Shown here: positions 1 through 9,094 of the stretch, one piece after another
Position numbering within the stretch: position 1 is the stretch's first letter
Layout: each line of letters starts with the position of its first letter
Assembly: GCA_002070275.1 (NCBI GenBank)
Contig: MWCY01000015.1
Location: forward strand, 1-64,000
Length of the DNA: 64,000 nucleotides
Direction: 5' to 3'
From: Candidatus Hydrogenedentes bacterium ADurb.Bin170
Lineage (GTDB): Bacteria > Hydrogenedentota > Hydrogenedentia > Hydrogenedentales > CAITNO01
The notes under the pieces: model-generated
What the model was told of the DNA's origin: nothing
What the model saw: only the letters and a program-made list of their open reading frames with translations
Database searches by the model: none
Program-made: the position numbers and the translations under genes

Positions 1-538
1 CCGCATTGGCACACAAGCGGGTCATGACGAAGGCAGTCACTCAAATCCACTGCGGAAATATGCCCTGCGACATACCTCCCAAAAACATAGTCCTCACCTG
101 CCTCTTGCCAATACGGAGACTGGCGTTCCCAGGCTGGCGGATTTTATGTTTTAAGTCAAAGCATTTTGGTGTGAAACCCATATAAGTCTCCGGTATAAAT
201 TCGTGTTTACTCGTTGTTCTTCCCTTGCCAATGCGGAGAGTGGCGTTCCCGGGAGAGGCGATGACGGCTTTATACGCCAGGCGCCGCCGTCCACTGTGTC
301 CACTCTGTCCACTGATTTTGGTGTGGCATGGCGGAGAAAAACAGGGACTTTAATCTGCAAATTTCACTACAAGCATCCTATGGCTTTTGTCGGCGGTGCG
401 GGCATCTCCACATTACAAAACCGCCCGTGGAACATACAAAGCGCAGGAATACCTGCCGGATGCATTTGCCGCATTCCCCGGATATTTCCTATAATAGTGG
501 GCTGTTTAGTTTGCTTTCTTTTAACGGGAGAATACTGT
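1..538. repeat. Interspersed repeat fragments upstream of the helicase-associated gene
   Basis: This stretch holds no convincing gene. Bases 1-80 are a diverged inverted copy of about 8670-8745, and 150-185 is an inverted relative of about 8086-8130. The block around 223-250 (a 'ccaatgcgg..tggcgttccc' core) recurs at about 8268 and 8735. A 9-bp repeat lies at 289-315. Open frames here are translated repeats. The downstream reading frame is open through part of the block, but its only good ribosome binding site is just before 539. Confidence 0.75.
289..315. repeat. 9-bp tandem repeat (gtccactgt-like), three units
   Basis: Three consecutive 9-bp units of the form gtccactNN. The complement (gtggacaNN) recurs at 8027-8053 and 9374-9400, and further arrays lie at 43208-43225 and 43388-43423. 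At this locus and at 8027 and 9374 it sits next to a 'cca(c)accaaa' or 'tttggtgtgg' block, so it appears to be a component of a dispersed composite repeat. Confidence 0.8.
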
Positions 539-2392
539 ATGCGCCATGGCACGAACCTTCTTGCCTCAATGGAAGGGATGAGTCGCACCGCATTTTTAAT
601 CGTGCAGGAACTGTCTCAGGCGGGGCGTTCCGGGCTGACGCCTGCGCTGCTGGCGAAAAAACTCGAAATACCTCAGGAGGAAGTGGAGTATTTCGTGGAT
701 GTGCATCACGGTGTGATGTATACCAATCTGACCCGCATCTGTCTCAGTTCGGGGGGGCTTGGACTTGCCAGACGTGTTCAGGGCGGGCTAGCCAGCCGTG
801 GCGACGCCTCTTTTCTTCTTGAGCATGTCCGGGCGCTGGGCGATGCTGCCCTGCAGCGGCTGGAAGAGCGCCTGGGTCTTGACGGCAGCGCATCCAAAAC
901 TGCGCTAGCCCTTGCCGTGCTGCATCTTCTTTATAAAACGCCTGCCACCATTGAAACCCACATTCGGACAGGCGCCTATTCTCCTCTTGCCAGATCGGTT
1001 TTTCAGAGGCTGCTTGAATCAGATACCGGCAGTATTCGCATGGAAACGCTGCGCCGTGAGTTTGCGGCGGGCAGCACTGCGCTGGAAGCCGCGCTTCAGG
1101 AGTTGATCAGCGACTATGTTCTTTTCGAAAAGTTCCGTTTTGATGACGAAGGCTTTCTCTATCGAAGCTTCAGCCTGCTTCAGGAACTTCGGGATTTTTT
1201 ATTTTCAGGCAATGACGAACGTCCCGCTGCGGCAGACATGCCGCCTCCGCACAAAGGCGTGATTGAAGAACAGCGCAGTGAAGGCATGTGCTTCACGGAT
1301 CTGCTCGGCCGTATTACCGCTGCCATAGCAGCGCGGCCCTGCCGCATCCGCAAGGGCAGCACTTCTCTCGATTCCGATGCGGCGCTTTTCAAGGAAGACC
1401 GGGCGCGGCTGGAAGAGATCATTTCCGAAGACCACGACCCGCCGCTGAGAGCTTTTATGGACGCTGCCTATCAGCTTGGGTGGATCAAAAACACAGATAA
1501 CCTCTGCGTCGTGTGTGACGTGGCGCCGCTGCTGGAATTCAGTCTCCTGGAAAGACATCGGCTTGTGGTTCGCAGGCTGACCGGTGGGCAGCATGCTTCC
1601 GACTATGGGTTGCTGATCCGTGCATCTGCCACCCTGCAGCCGGAGCAGTGGTACAGCATCCATGACTTTGCCCGCTTTGCCCTGTCGCAGGATGACAGCA
1701 CCGGGACGTATGCACTGCGACGGACTGATACGGGCTACGCCTATGTGGCGCCGCAGCCCGCCCGAATGCGTTATGAAACGCTGTGCCGCCTCCTGTCGCA
1801 GCATCTGACCTGGCTGGGCCTGGTCGAGCGGTGCTATTGTGACGGCGAAGCCTGTTTCCGTGTCAGCGCATTGGGGCGCCGTCTTTTTTCGGATCCCCCG
1901 TCCGCCGGTCATGCGGAAGGCTACAGCGTCTCTTCGGGCACGCTTGTTGTCCAGCCTAATTTTGAAATTATGGCGGCGCTGGAGCAGATGGATCCGCTTC
2001 GGACAATCCCACTGCATATTTTTGCGGAGACAGACGGAAAAGGATCTGTAGGGGTGTTTCGACTGACACGGGAGCGGTTTATGCGGGCATTGCAGCAGGG
2101 GCATGATCCGGCGGCTTTTCTTGCTTTTCTCAAAGAGAACAGCCGCAGCCCTCTTCCGGAGAATGTTGTAATCACGCTGGAGGACTGGCTCAGGTCGGCG
2201 AAGCGAATCAGGCTGAGAACCTATCATGTGATAGAATCGGACGACCCGATGGTCATTGCGGAGCTGGCGCATCACCGGAAATGGAACGGTCATTTTACGG
2301 CAGTCAATGAAAAGAAGCTTCTCCGGTATGAAGGGCTGACCCGTCAGGCACTAGAAGAAGAATTGGAAAAGGACGGGTATATCATTCGATGA
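539..2392 (+). CDS. Helicase-associated (XPB/Ssl2 N-terminal-like) protein
   Basis: A 617-residue soluble protein. An N-terminal segment (about residues 15-60) resembles a winged-helix unit. The C-terminal part (about 468-560, starting 'LVVQPNFEI') matches the 'helicase conserved C-terminal / XPB-Ssl2 N-terminal' family (Helicase_C_3 type). No Walker motifs are present, so it is not itself a helicase, and no XPB-like helicase gene lies beside it. The frame is open back to 203, but that extension translates repeat DNA. I chose ATG 539 because a gggag ribosome binding site precedes it. The role is probably DNA-related; this is inference from the family. Confidence 0.7.
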   Translation: MRHGTNLLASMEGMSRTAFLIVQELSQAGRSGLTPALLAKKLEIPQEEVEYFVDVHHGVMYTNLTRICLSSGGLGLARRVQGGLASRGDASFLLEHVRALGDAALQRLEERLGLDGSASKTALALAVLHLLYKTPATIETHIRTGAYSPLARSVFQRLLESDTGSIRMETLRREFAAGSTALEAALQELISDYVLFEKFRFDDEGFLYRSFSLLQELRDFLFSGNDERPAAADMPPPHKGVIEEQRSEGMCFTDLLGRITAAIAARPCRIRKGSTSLDSDAALFKEDRARLEEIISEDHDPPLRAFMDAAYQLGWIKNTDNLCVVCDVAPLLEFSLLERHRLVVRRLTGGQHASDYGLLIRASATLQPEQWYSIHDFARFALSQDDSTGTYALRRTDTGYAYVAPQPARMRYETLCRLLSQHLTWLGLVERCYCDGEACFRVSALGRRLFSDPPSAGHAEGYSVSSGTLVVQPNFEIMAALEQMDPLRTIPLHIFAETDGKGSVGVFRLTRERFMRALQQGHDPAAFLAFLKENSRSPLPENVVITLEDWLRSAKRIRLRTYHVIESDDPMVIAELAHHRKWNGHFTAVNEKKLLRYEGLTRQALEEELEKDGYIIR

Positions 2393-2438
2393 AAAACAGG
2401 CATCGGGCCCTTCATCGGGTCTGCGGCAGAGGTATCTC

Positions 2439-3176
2439 ATGACACGATTCGGACAGGCGCTGAGCGTGCTGAAGACGCATAAAGCATTGTCACTGACATA
2501 CTGCTTTTGCGCCGTACTGCTGCTCGCCCTTTTTCGCACCGGGCTTATTGCGGTCGGGCAGCAGGGCGGGAAAGGAGCCGCATCCAGTCTGGACGCTCTT
2601 GCGGGCGTGGGCGTGATGGTGCTTTTCGTGCTTGCCTACAGCATGATGCAGGCGTGGTTTTACGGACGGCTCGGTGCAGGGGCAGGCGGAACGCTGTGGC
2701 GCTGGCAGGGCACTGTGGAAACGCTGAAGCGTTATGTCATGCCCTGGCTGCTGCTGAATCTGCTTTCCCTGACCTTTGCCGATCTGACGCACCGTGCGGC
2801 GCTGGCGGGTAATACACAGGCTGCCGGGTTTTTCGAAAGTCTTACGCTGTGCTGGCATCTCATTTCCATGCCTGCCGGGGTCTGCATTCTTTTTTACAGG
2901 GGGCTTGTCTGGCGCGAGCTGCATGAAGCGCTGGTGCCTCTTTTCCGTTTTCCCGGTGCACTGATTCTGCCCATGGCACTTGCCTTTCTTCAGTATCTGC
3001 ACAGCGGCGTACAGGCTGCATTTGTTGACGAGACTGCTTCCGGGATGCTGCTGCTCTGTGCCGTAACGGATATTCCCCAGGTGATACTGGATCTGATTAT
3101 TTTTGTGCTGTATTGGCGCATCTGTATGGATGACTGTCTGACGCCCCGGGAAGAAGACGACGACTATGAATTTTAA
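2439..3176 (+). CDS. Multi-pass membrane protein of unknown function
   Basis: A 245-residue protein with about five or six hydrophobic segments (roughly residues 15-38, 53-73, 96-112, 133-155, 168-190, 207-228) and an acidic C-terminus ending in Glu and Asp residues. I do not recognise a family. It starts 46 bases after the helicase-associated gene on the same strand and may be co-transcribed with it. It converges on the TPR gene with a 22-base gap. Confidence 0.65.
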   Translation: MTRFGQALSVLKTHKALSLTYCFCAVLLLALFRTGLIAVGQQGGKGAASSLDALAGVGVMVLFVLAYSMMQAWFYGRLGAGAGGTLWRWQGTVETLKRYVMPWLLLNLLSLTFADLTHRAALAGNTQAAGFFESLTLCWHLISMPAGVCILFYRGLVWRELHEALVPLFRFPGALILPMALAFLQYLHSGVQAAFVDETASGMLLLCAVTDIPQVILDLIIFVLYWRICMDDCLTPREEDDDYEF

Positions 3177-3198
3177 CGGAGGCACCCGGCGCCCCGAT

Positions 3199-4374
3199 TC
3201 AGGGTGCGGGCTGCGGCAGTGGCGTGCCTGTTAGTTCGGCAATGCGTCGTTCAGCCAAAGCTGCCTGCTGCGAGCCGGGCTGCAGTGCTGCAATGACGGA
3301 CCAGGTTTCCACCGCCCCCTGATAATCCTGCATCTGTGTCTGTGTGTCGGCGAGGCGGATGAGGAAGGCAGGGTTTTGCGGCTGCTTTTCCAGCGCCGCC
3401 TGGTAGTGGGATAAGGCGGACGGATAATCCCCCATGTTCCGGTAGATATCGCCCATTCTCCGCTGATAGCTGGCATCTTCCGGAAAGTCTTCGGACAGCC
3501 TGCCGTACTCGGCAAGCGCGCCTTCCAGATCGCCCTGGCGACGCTGGTACCCTGCCCAGTCTTTGCGTGCCTCTTCGGAATCCGGAGCGGCACCCATCCA
3601 CCCGCTGAGCACACGTCCCTCTTCACCTGTGTCGTCCATCTGGCGGTAGAGCCGGGCGATCTGCCCGTACTGATCAATCCTGTCGGGCCGCTTCTCGCTT
3701 TCGGCCAGATAGCCCCGTGCCGCTTCGTAATTCCCCTGGCGCATGCTGACATCTGCCAGCCCGATGAGCGATTCCGTATTGTTCGGCATGGCGCGCGACC
3801 ATTCCGCAAAAGTTTCCATTTCCTGATCTATCTGCCCTGTTTTCTTGTACAGATGGGCAAGTTCTCGCCAGGCATTGCTGTTTTTCCCGGACAACGCCAG
3901 ACTCTGCCGGAGCAGAGATTCCGCCTGCTGGTAGCTGCCCCGGCGCATGAGTGTCTGCGCCTGATCCACCAGCGCTTCCGCCTGTTTCTCCTGCCCGGCT
4001 GCCCCTTTGTCTTCCCGCTTGTTTTTCTCGGTTCGGTCTGTCGGTTTTTTATTTTTACTGTTGTCCTTTTGTGGAGCGGCGGCACCGCCTTTTCCCGGCA
4101 GTTCCTGTTTTACGCTGTTGTTTGCGGGGGACTGGCTTGTCGGAGCGGGATCTACCGCCGGCTGCTGAACGTCCCCGGATACCACCTCCGCTTCCGGCTC
4201 ATCGACGCTATGACCTGCAGCGGCCGCATTTTTATGCACACTGTGCGCAGCGGCTTTTTCCGGTCTGTGTTCCGGCAAAGTCTCGTGAGGCGCTGAGAAA
4301 TGGTGCCGGAACACGAGCATGGACCCGACAGCGGCCAGCGCAGCGAAAAGAAGGATATATTTCAGTTTTTCCAT
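3199..4374 (-). CDS. Membrane-anchored TPR-repeat protein
   Basis: A 391-residue protein. It has an N-terminal hydrophobic anchor (residues about 4-22), then a low-complexity linker rich in Ala, Pro, Lys and Glu (about 30-130). Tandem TPR units follow (about 135-385), with typical spacing such as 'ALVDQAQTLMRRGSYQQAESLLRQ' broken into 34-residue periods. TPR arrays bind partner proteins, here probably on the periplasmic side. The frame is open to 4491, but ATG 4374 is preferred because it has an AGGA site and begins directly with the anchor. A promoter overlaps the glmS terminator upstream. Confidence 0.75.
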   Translation of the reverse strand: MEKLKYILLFAALAAVGSMLVFRHHFSAPHETLPEHRPEKAAAHSVHKNAAAAGHSVDEPEAEVVSGDVQQPAVDPAPTSQSPANNSVKQELPGKGGAAAPQKDNSKNKKPTDRTEKNKREDKGAAGQEKQAEALVDQAQTLMRRGSYQQAESLLRQSLALSGKNSNAWRELAHLYKKTGQIDQEMETFAEWSRAMPNNTESLIGLADVSMRQGNYEAARGYLAESEKRPDRIDQYGQIARLYRQMDDTGEEGRVLSGWMGAAPDSEEARKDWAGYQRRQGDLEGALAEYGRLSEDFPEDASYQRRMGDIYRNMGDYPSALSHYQAALEKQPQNPAFLIRLADTQTQMQDYQGAVETWSVIAALQPGSQQAALAERRIAELTGTPLPQPAP

Positions 4375-4431
4375 AAGGCAGATCCTGTTCCGGAATAACG
4401 GGACGGAAGAGGCTTTAAACACAGCAGTTCC

Positions 4432-4461
4432 ATTATAAAAAGAAACAGCGCCGACACCCAA
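4432..4461 (-). promoter_or_regulatory. Predicted sigma70 promoter of the TPR gene, inside the glmS terminator
   Basis: Read on the minus strand: TTGGGT (4456-4461), an 18-bp spacer and a perfect TATAAT (4432-4437), about 57 bases upstream of the TPR start. The -35 lies in the loop of the glmS terminator hairpin and the -10 overlaps the end of its T-run. Confidence 0.5.
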
Positions 4462-4476
4462 AATGATACCGGCGCT
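4437..4476 (-). terminator. Rho-independent terminator of glmS
   Basis: A 7-bp perfect GC-rich stem (4447-4453 with 4470-4476) followed on the minus strand by a short spacer and a T-rich tract at 4437-4445, 28 bases after the glmS stop codon. Confidence 0.85.
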
Positions 4477-4503
4477 GCCCTCAAAAGACATCAGAAAGCG
4501 GTT

Positions 4504-6333
4504 TTATTCGACAATAACGCTCTTGGCGAGGTTGCGGGGCTGATCCACATCGCATCCTCGGTTCACCGCCACATAATAGGCGAAAAGCTGCAGTGGCAGC
4601 GCCACCAGAATGGGCGAGAAGGGTTCGTAGCATTCGGGGATATAGAGCACATCGTCGCTGTATGCCTGAATTGCCGTGTCGCCTTCTGTCGCAATACTGA
4701 TTACAAGACCGGCACGCGCTTTGATCGACTGAATATTCGATACCATTTTGTCGTAGATGTTGCCCTTTGGCGCCACACAGATCACCGGCATCTCATTGGT
4801 GACCAGTGCGATGGGGCCGTGTTTGAGTTCTCCTGCCGGGTAGGCCTCCGCATGGATATAGCTCACTTCCTTCAGTTTCAGCGAGCCTTCCAGTGCGCTG
4901 GGATAGTTGTAGTCTCTGCCCAGGAAAAACGCACTCTGGGCATCCCGGTATTTCTGCTTGCCTGCAAGCGCTTTGATCGGTTCCTGATTATTCAGCACCA
5001 GCTGCATTTTGTCGGGCAGGGTACGCAGTTCCGCTATCATATCTTTTGCCTGATCCTTCGTCATGGTGCCGCGGATCCGGGCCAGCCAGATGGTGAGCAG
5101 TGCGAAGGCGGTCACCTGGGTGGTATACGCCTTGGTGGAGGCGATACTCACTTCAGGGCCTGCCTGAAGATAGATGACGCCGTTCGATTCGCGGGCGACA
5201 CTGGAGCCCACGGTGTTGACTACCGCCAGAATACGGGCGCCCTGACTTTTCGCCAGTCGCACCGCTTCCATGGTATCCGCCGTTTCGCCGCTCTGGGATA
5301 CGGGAATCACAATGGCATTTTTTTCCACAATAGGATCACGGTAGCGGTATTCGGAGGCAAGATCCAGTTCCACGGGGATTTCGGCAAAGCGTTCAATCAG
5401 GTACTTGCCCACCATGCCCGCATGCCAGGAAGTGCCGCAGGCGACAATGGTAATACGCGGACAGGCTTTGATATCCGCTTCGCTGATATTAATGTCCGAC
5501 AGATTCACGTCGCTGGCATCATCGCTGATTCTGCCGCGCAGGGTATTGCGGATCACTTCAGGCTGCTGGTGGATTTCTTTCAGCATGAAATGCGGGAAGC
5601 CGTCTTTTTCCGCCGCTGAATCGTCCCAGTCCACATGCACCACTTCGTGCTGTACCGGATTGCCGTCCAAATCCTCCACTTTGATGCCATCACGGCGCAC
5701 TTCACAGATCTGCCCGTGATCCAGATACACCACATCGCGTGTATATTTGATGATGGCGGAAACATCGGAACCCATGAAGGCTTCGTTATCACCAACGCCC
5801 ACAACGACCGGGCTGCCCTGCCGTGCGACAATCAGCACGTCCGGATTGTGCCTGGATACGACCCCGAGCGCCCAGGCGCCTTTGGCACAGCGCAGCGCCT
5901 GCTGCACCGCCTTGAAGAGATTGCCCTGATAGTACTTGCGGATCAGGTGCGCCAGTGTTTCCGAATCGGTCTGGCTGCGGAAAGCGACGCCTTCCTGCTG
6001 CAGTGACGTGCGCAGTTCCTGATAGTTTTCAATAATGCCGTTGTGGACAACAGCGATTTCGTTCAGTGCGTCAAAGTGGGGGTGGGCGTTGGTTTCATTA
6101 GGTACGCCGTGGGTTGCCCAGCGCGCGTGACCGATGCCCAGATGCCCCGTGACCGGCTGCGCCGCCAGCTTGGCTTCCAGATTCTCCAACTTGCCCAGGC
6201 TTTTTACAGCGGTTACACCCTCATCGTTCACCACGGCAACGCCGGCGGAATCGTGGCCTTTGATACGGTAAAGCCCTGCCACCAGGACTTCAACAGGATT
6301 CTTGTCGCCAATGTATCCGACTACTCCGGACAT
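4504..6333 (-). CDS. glmS: Glutamine--fructose-6-phosphate aminotransferase with Cys1 replaced by Ser
   Basis: A 609-residue homologue of GlmS, which makes glucosamine-6-phosphate for peptidoglycan and LPS. The N-terminal glutaminase-type domain (about 1-225) begins MSGVVGYIG. The usual catalytic cysteine at position 2 is serine (TCC, 6328-6330). The normally conserved 'EYRGYDSAG' is shortened to 'IKGHDSAG'. Other glutaminase residues remain: RWATHG, HNGII, and the Asp in SQTDSET. Both SIS isomerase domains (about 285-420 and 455-600) look intact, with CGTSWHAG, SQSGETADT and the terminal LAKSVIVE bearing the Schiff-base lysine. ATG 6333 has an AAGGAG site. Isomerase and ammonia use look possible; glutaminase activity is doubtful. 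Confidence 0.93.
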   Translation of the reverse strand: MSGVVGYIGDKNPVEVLVAGLYRIKGHDSAGVAVVNDEGVTAVKSLGKLENLEAKLAAQPVTGHLGIGHARWATHGVPNETNAHPHFDALNEIAVVHNGIIENYQELRTSLQQEGVAFRSQTDSETLAHLIRKYYQGNLFKAVQQALRCAKGAWALGVVSRHNPDVLIVARQGSPVVVGVGDNEAFMGSDVSAIIKYTRDVVYLDHGQICEVRRDGIKVEDLDGNPVQHEVVHVDWDDSAAEKDGFPHFMLKEIHQQPEVIRNTLRGRISDDASDVNLSDINISEADIKACPRITIVACGTSWHAGMVGKYLIERFAEIPVELDLASEYRYRDPIVEKNAIVIPVSQSGETADTMEAVRLAKSQGARILAVVNTVGSSVARESNGVIYLQAGPEVSIASTKAYTTQVTAFALLTIWLARIRGTMTKDQAKDMIAELRTLPDKMQLVLNNQEPIKALAGKQKYRDAQSAFFLGRDYNYPSALEGSLKLKEVSYIHAEAYPAGELKHGPIALVTNEMPVICVAPKGNIYDKMVSNIQSIKARAGLVISIATEGDTAIQAYSDDVLYIPECYEPFSPILVALPLQLFAYYVAVNRGCDVDQPRNLAKSVIVE

Positions 6334-6395
6334 AGACTGTCTCCTTTCAGCTTCGTTAATCATGAATACTGCCGCAGCGGGCAGACGGAACTTTT

Positions 6396-6433
6396 AAAAA
6401 AAGGCGGCTCGCACCCGGTAGACGCAAGCCGCC
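6396..6433 (-). terminator. Rho-independent terminator of the aldolase gene
   Basis: A stem of about 10 bp (6403-6412 with 6424-6433, one mismatch) followed on the minus strand by seven T residues (6396-6402). It lies 31 bases after the aldolase stop and separates that unit from glmS. Confidence 0.9.
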
Positions 6434-6464
6434 GCATATCGTCAAGTGTGAAAATAAATACGGA

Positions 6465-7505
6465 CTATTTCTTGTAGATCTCGATCATGTCCTGCAGCGT
6501 CAACGGGGTGTAATCCGTGGCGTGACCGGCCTGGCCGAAGGCTTTCATGCGTGCCACATACACTTCATAAGCGGCTTCGCGGGCGGGCTTCAGATAGTCG
6601 CGCGGGTCGAATTTCGACGGAGACTCCACGAAGACCTTGCGGATGGCGCCCGTAATGGCGAGGCGGCTGTCCGTGTCCACGTTGATTTTGCGTACGCCAT
6701 GACGGATACCGTCCTGAATCTGCTCCACGGGAATGCCGAAGGCATCGGGCATGTTGCCGCCGTACTGGTTTATGATGTCGACCAGTTCTTTCGGAACCGA
6801 GCTGGAGCCGTGCATGACCATGTGACAGTTGGGCATACGGTCGTGGATTTCGTGAATGCGCTCCATGGCAAGAGTCGGCGGAAGCATCTCGCCTGTAACC
6901 GGATCTTTTCTGCCCGATTTATAGGCGCCGTGGCTCGTGCCGATGGCAACGGCGAGGGCGTCGAGCTGTGTTTTGGCAACGAAGTCTTCCGCCTGTGCCG
7001 GATCCGTCAGGTGATCCTGCACTTCCGCTTCGCTGAGCCCCGCACCGTGACCGTCTTCTATTCCGCCCAGACAGCCCAGTTCACCTTCAACCGTCACACC
7101 CAGAGGATGGGCATATTCAACGACGTCGCAGGTCACTTTCACGTTCTGTTCATAGCTGTTCGGCGTCTTGCCGTCTTCGGAAAGAGAGCCGTCCATCATG
7201 ACGGAGGTGAAGCCCAGCGCAATCGCTTCTTTGCAGGTTGCGAGGCTGTTGCCATGGTCAAGATGCATGGCGACAGGAATATGCGGATATTCTTCTGCTG
7301 CCGCTTCCATCAGCTTTTTCAGGTAAATCATTTTGCTGTATTTCAGCGCACCGCGGCTCGCCTGAATAATCACAGGGCTGTGCGTATCGTTCGCAGCCTG
7401 CATGATGGCCTGAATCTGTTCCATGTTGTTGACGTTGAACGCACCAACACCGTACCCGCCCTTGGCGGCTTCATCCAAAATCTGGCGCATGGGTACTAAT
7501 GGCAT
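6465..7505 (-). CDS. fba: Class II fructose-bisphosphate aldolase
   Basis: A 346-residue cytoplasmic enzyme that interconverts fructose-1,6-bisphosphate with dihydroxyacetone phosphate and glyceraldehyde-3-phosphate. It shows the zinc-binding HLDHGN motif (about residue 85), the VEGELG segment, GTSHGAYK, MHGSSSVP and the phosphate-binding NVDTDSR. Length and C-terminus resemble the CbbA/Calvin-cycle-type subfamily of class II aldolases. ATG 7505 follows an AAGGAGAG site; the longer open frame to 7586 lacks support. It is transcribed alone from the edge of the repeat block. Confidence 0.93.
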   Translation of the reverse strand: MPLVPMRQILDEAAKGGYGVGAFNVNNMEQIQAIMQAANDTHSPVIIQASRGALKYSKMIYLKKLMEAAAEEYPHIPVAMHLDHGNSLATCKEAIALGFTSVMMDGSLSEDGKTPNSYEQNVKVTCDVVEYAHPLGVTVEGELGCLGGIEDGHGAGLSEAEVQDHLTDPAQAEDFVAKTQLDALAVAIGTSHGAYKSGRKDPVTGEMLPPTLAMERIHEIHDRMPNCHMVMHGSSSVPKELVDIINQYGGNMPDAFGIPVEQIQDGIRHGVRKINVDTDSRLAITGAIRKVFVESPSKFDPRDYLKPAREAAYEVYVARMKAFGQAGHATDYTPLTLQDMIEIYKK

Positions 7506-7894
7506 TACACTTCTCTCCTTTTGAGTTATGCAGTAAGGTTCAGCCGGGCAGTCGATTAGCGCTCTCCGCCGGATGGCGCAGCGCACGAAACTGCTGGTCG
7601 GGATCGCATGCCCCGCTCAGAAATGAAATAAGAGAATCGCAGAAAGACGATCAACTTTAAACAAAAGTTTTTATCTCTCTGTATAAAGTCTACAGGATTT
7701 TACTGTTGCAGTTCAAATGCGGGTCTTCATTGGCCCTAGAGCGGAAGGAAGGGGAGAGGAGACAGAAAAGCGTGCCGGCAGAGATAAAAAGAGCCCTCTT
7801 ATGCCCTCTCTGTCCACTCTCTTTGTGTGGCTTCTAGCTCTTTTAAATAAAAGCAGTCCTTGCCCTGATTAAGATTCCTGCCTGCGCAGGAATG

Positions 7895-7967
7895 ACGCCG
7901 GGGGGTGGACGTAATGGCGACGTGCGCAGAGACGTCGGAGGGTGGACGTGACGGCGACGTGCGCAGG
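7895..7967. repeat. Two-unit copy of the 37/40-bp tandem repeat
   Basis: Two units beginning acgccgg (7895) and acgtcgg (7932), 37 bp apart, of the same family as the six-unit array at 9088-9312. They directly follow a REP-like palindrome and precede the 9-bp array at 8027. Confidence 0.8.
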
Positions 7968-8026
7968 AATCTTAATTCGGGTATGGGCGCCTTTGCTTCA
8001 CAGGACTGCATTCCACACCAAAGTGA

Positions 8027-8053
8027 GTGGACACGGTGGACACGGTGGACTGT
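8027..8053. repeat. 9-bp tandem repeat (gtggacacg), three units
   Basis: Two perfect gtggacacg units and a diverged third unit. This is the complement of the array at 289-315 and homologous to 9374-9400. Confidence 0.8.
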
Positions 8054-8255
8054 GCATTCGGTGTATGGCCTTAGCCTTATTTCCTACCTGAGACTTATAT
8101 GGGTTCCGCACCAAAATGCTCTGGCTCAAAACATACTATCCGCCCGCCTGAGAACACCAATCGACCTATTGGCAGGGGCGTGTGTGGTCTGTGATGTTGT
8201 GTGTATGTCGCGGGACGTATTTCCGATACAGATCCGAGTTTCAGTCTTCTTCATG

Positions 8256-9094
8256 ACCCGCTTGTGTGCCAATGCGGAGATTGGCGTTCCCAGGGGAAGA
8301 ACTGCCTTTCCTCGTCATTCCTCCTCTTCCCCCCGTCATTTCCACACTTCCCGTCATTCCTGCCTTTCCCCCGTCATTCCTGCCTTTCCCCCGTCATTCC
8401 TGCCTTTCCCCCGTCATTCCTGCGAAGGCAGGAATCTTAATCAGGGCATGGGCGCCTTTGATTTCATATCGCCCTGATCCACACCAAAGACTGAAGGACA
8501 CACAACTCGCCACATTTCCCGTATGAGATATGTCTTGACGGTATTCCCGCGTAGTTTTCGACTACGGTACGTCCCTCATAAAGAGCAACTCGCGTTAAGA
8601 TTCCTGCCTGCGCAGGAATGACGCCGGGGGGTGGACGTGACGGCGGCGTGTACAGGGATGACGGAGGGAGTATGTCGCAGGGCATATTTCCGCAGCGGAT
8701 CTGAGGGACTGCTTTCGTCATAACCCGCTTGTGTGCCAATGCGGAGATTGGCGTTCCCAGGGGAAGAACTGCCTTTCCTCGTCATTCCTCCTCTTCCCCC
8801 CGTCATTTCCACACTTCCCGTCATTCCTGCCTTTCCCCCGTCATTCCTGCCTTTCCCCCGTCATTCCTGCCTTTCCCCCGTCATTCCTGCGAAGGCAGGA
8901 ATCTTAATCAGGGCATGGGCGCCTTTGATTTCATATCGCCCTGATCCACACCAAAGACTGAAGGACACACAACTCGCCACATTTCCCGTATGAGATATGT
9001 CTTGACGGTATTCCCGCGTAGTTTTCGACTACGGTACGTCCCTCATAAAGAGCAACTCGCGTTAAGATTCCTGCCTGCGCAGGAATGACGCCGG
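8256..9094. repeat. Direct duplication: 372-bp exact repeat at a 467-bp offset
   Basis: Bases 8256-8627 and 8723-9094 appear identical by eye, including three internal 20-bp sub-units based on 'tgcctttcccccgtcattcc' in each copy. The offset is 467 bp throughout. The intervening 95 bases begin and end in diverged repeat sequence. The lack of differences suggests a recent duplication. Confidence 0.85.

Noticed and set aside
203-538. N-terminal extension of the helicase-associated protein back to 203
   Set aside because: The extension translates repeat DNA, lacks a ribosome binding site, and a good site precedes ATG 539.
1205-2293. 362-codon minus-strand frame
   Set aside because: Shadow of the helicase-associated gene, with no ribosome binding site or recognisable domain.
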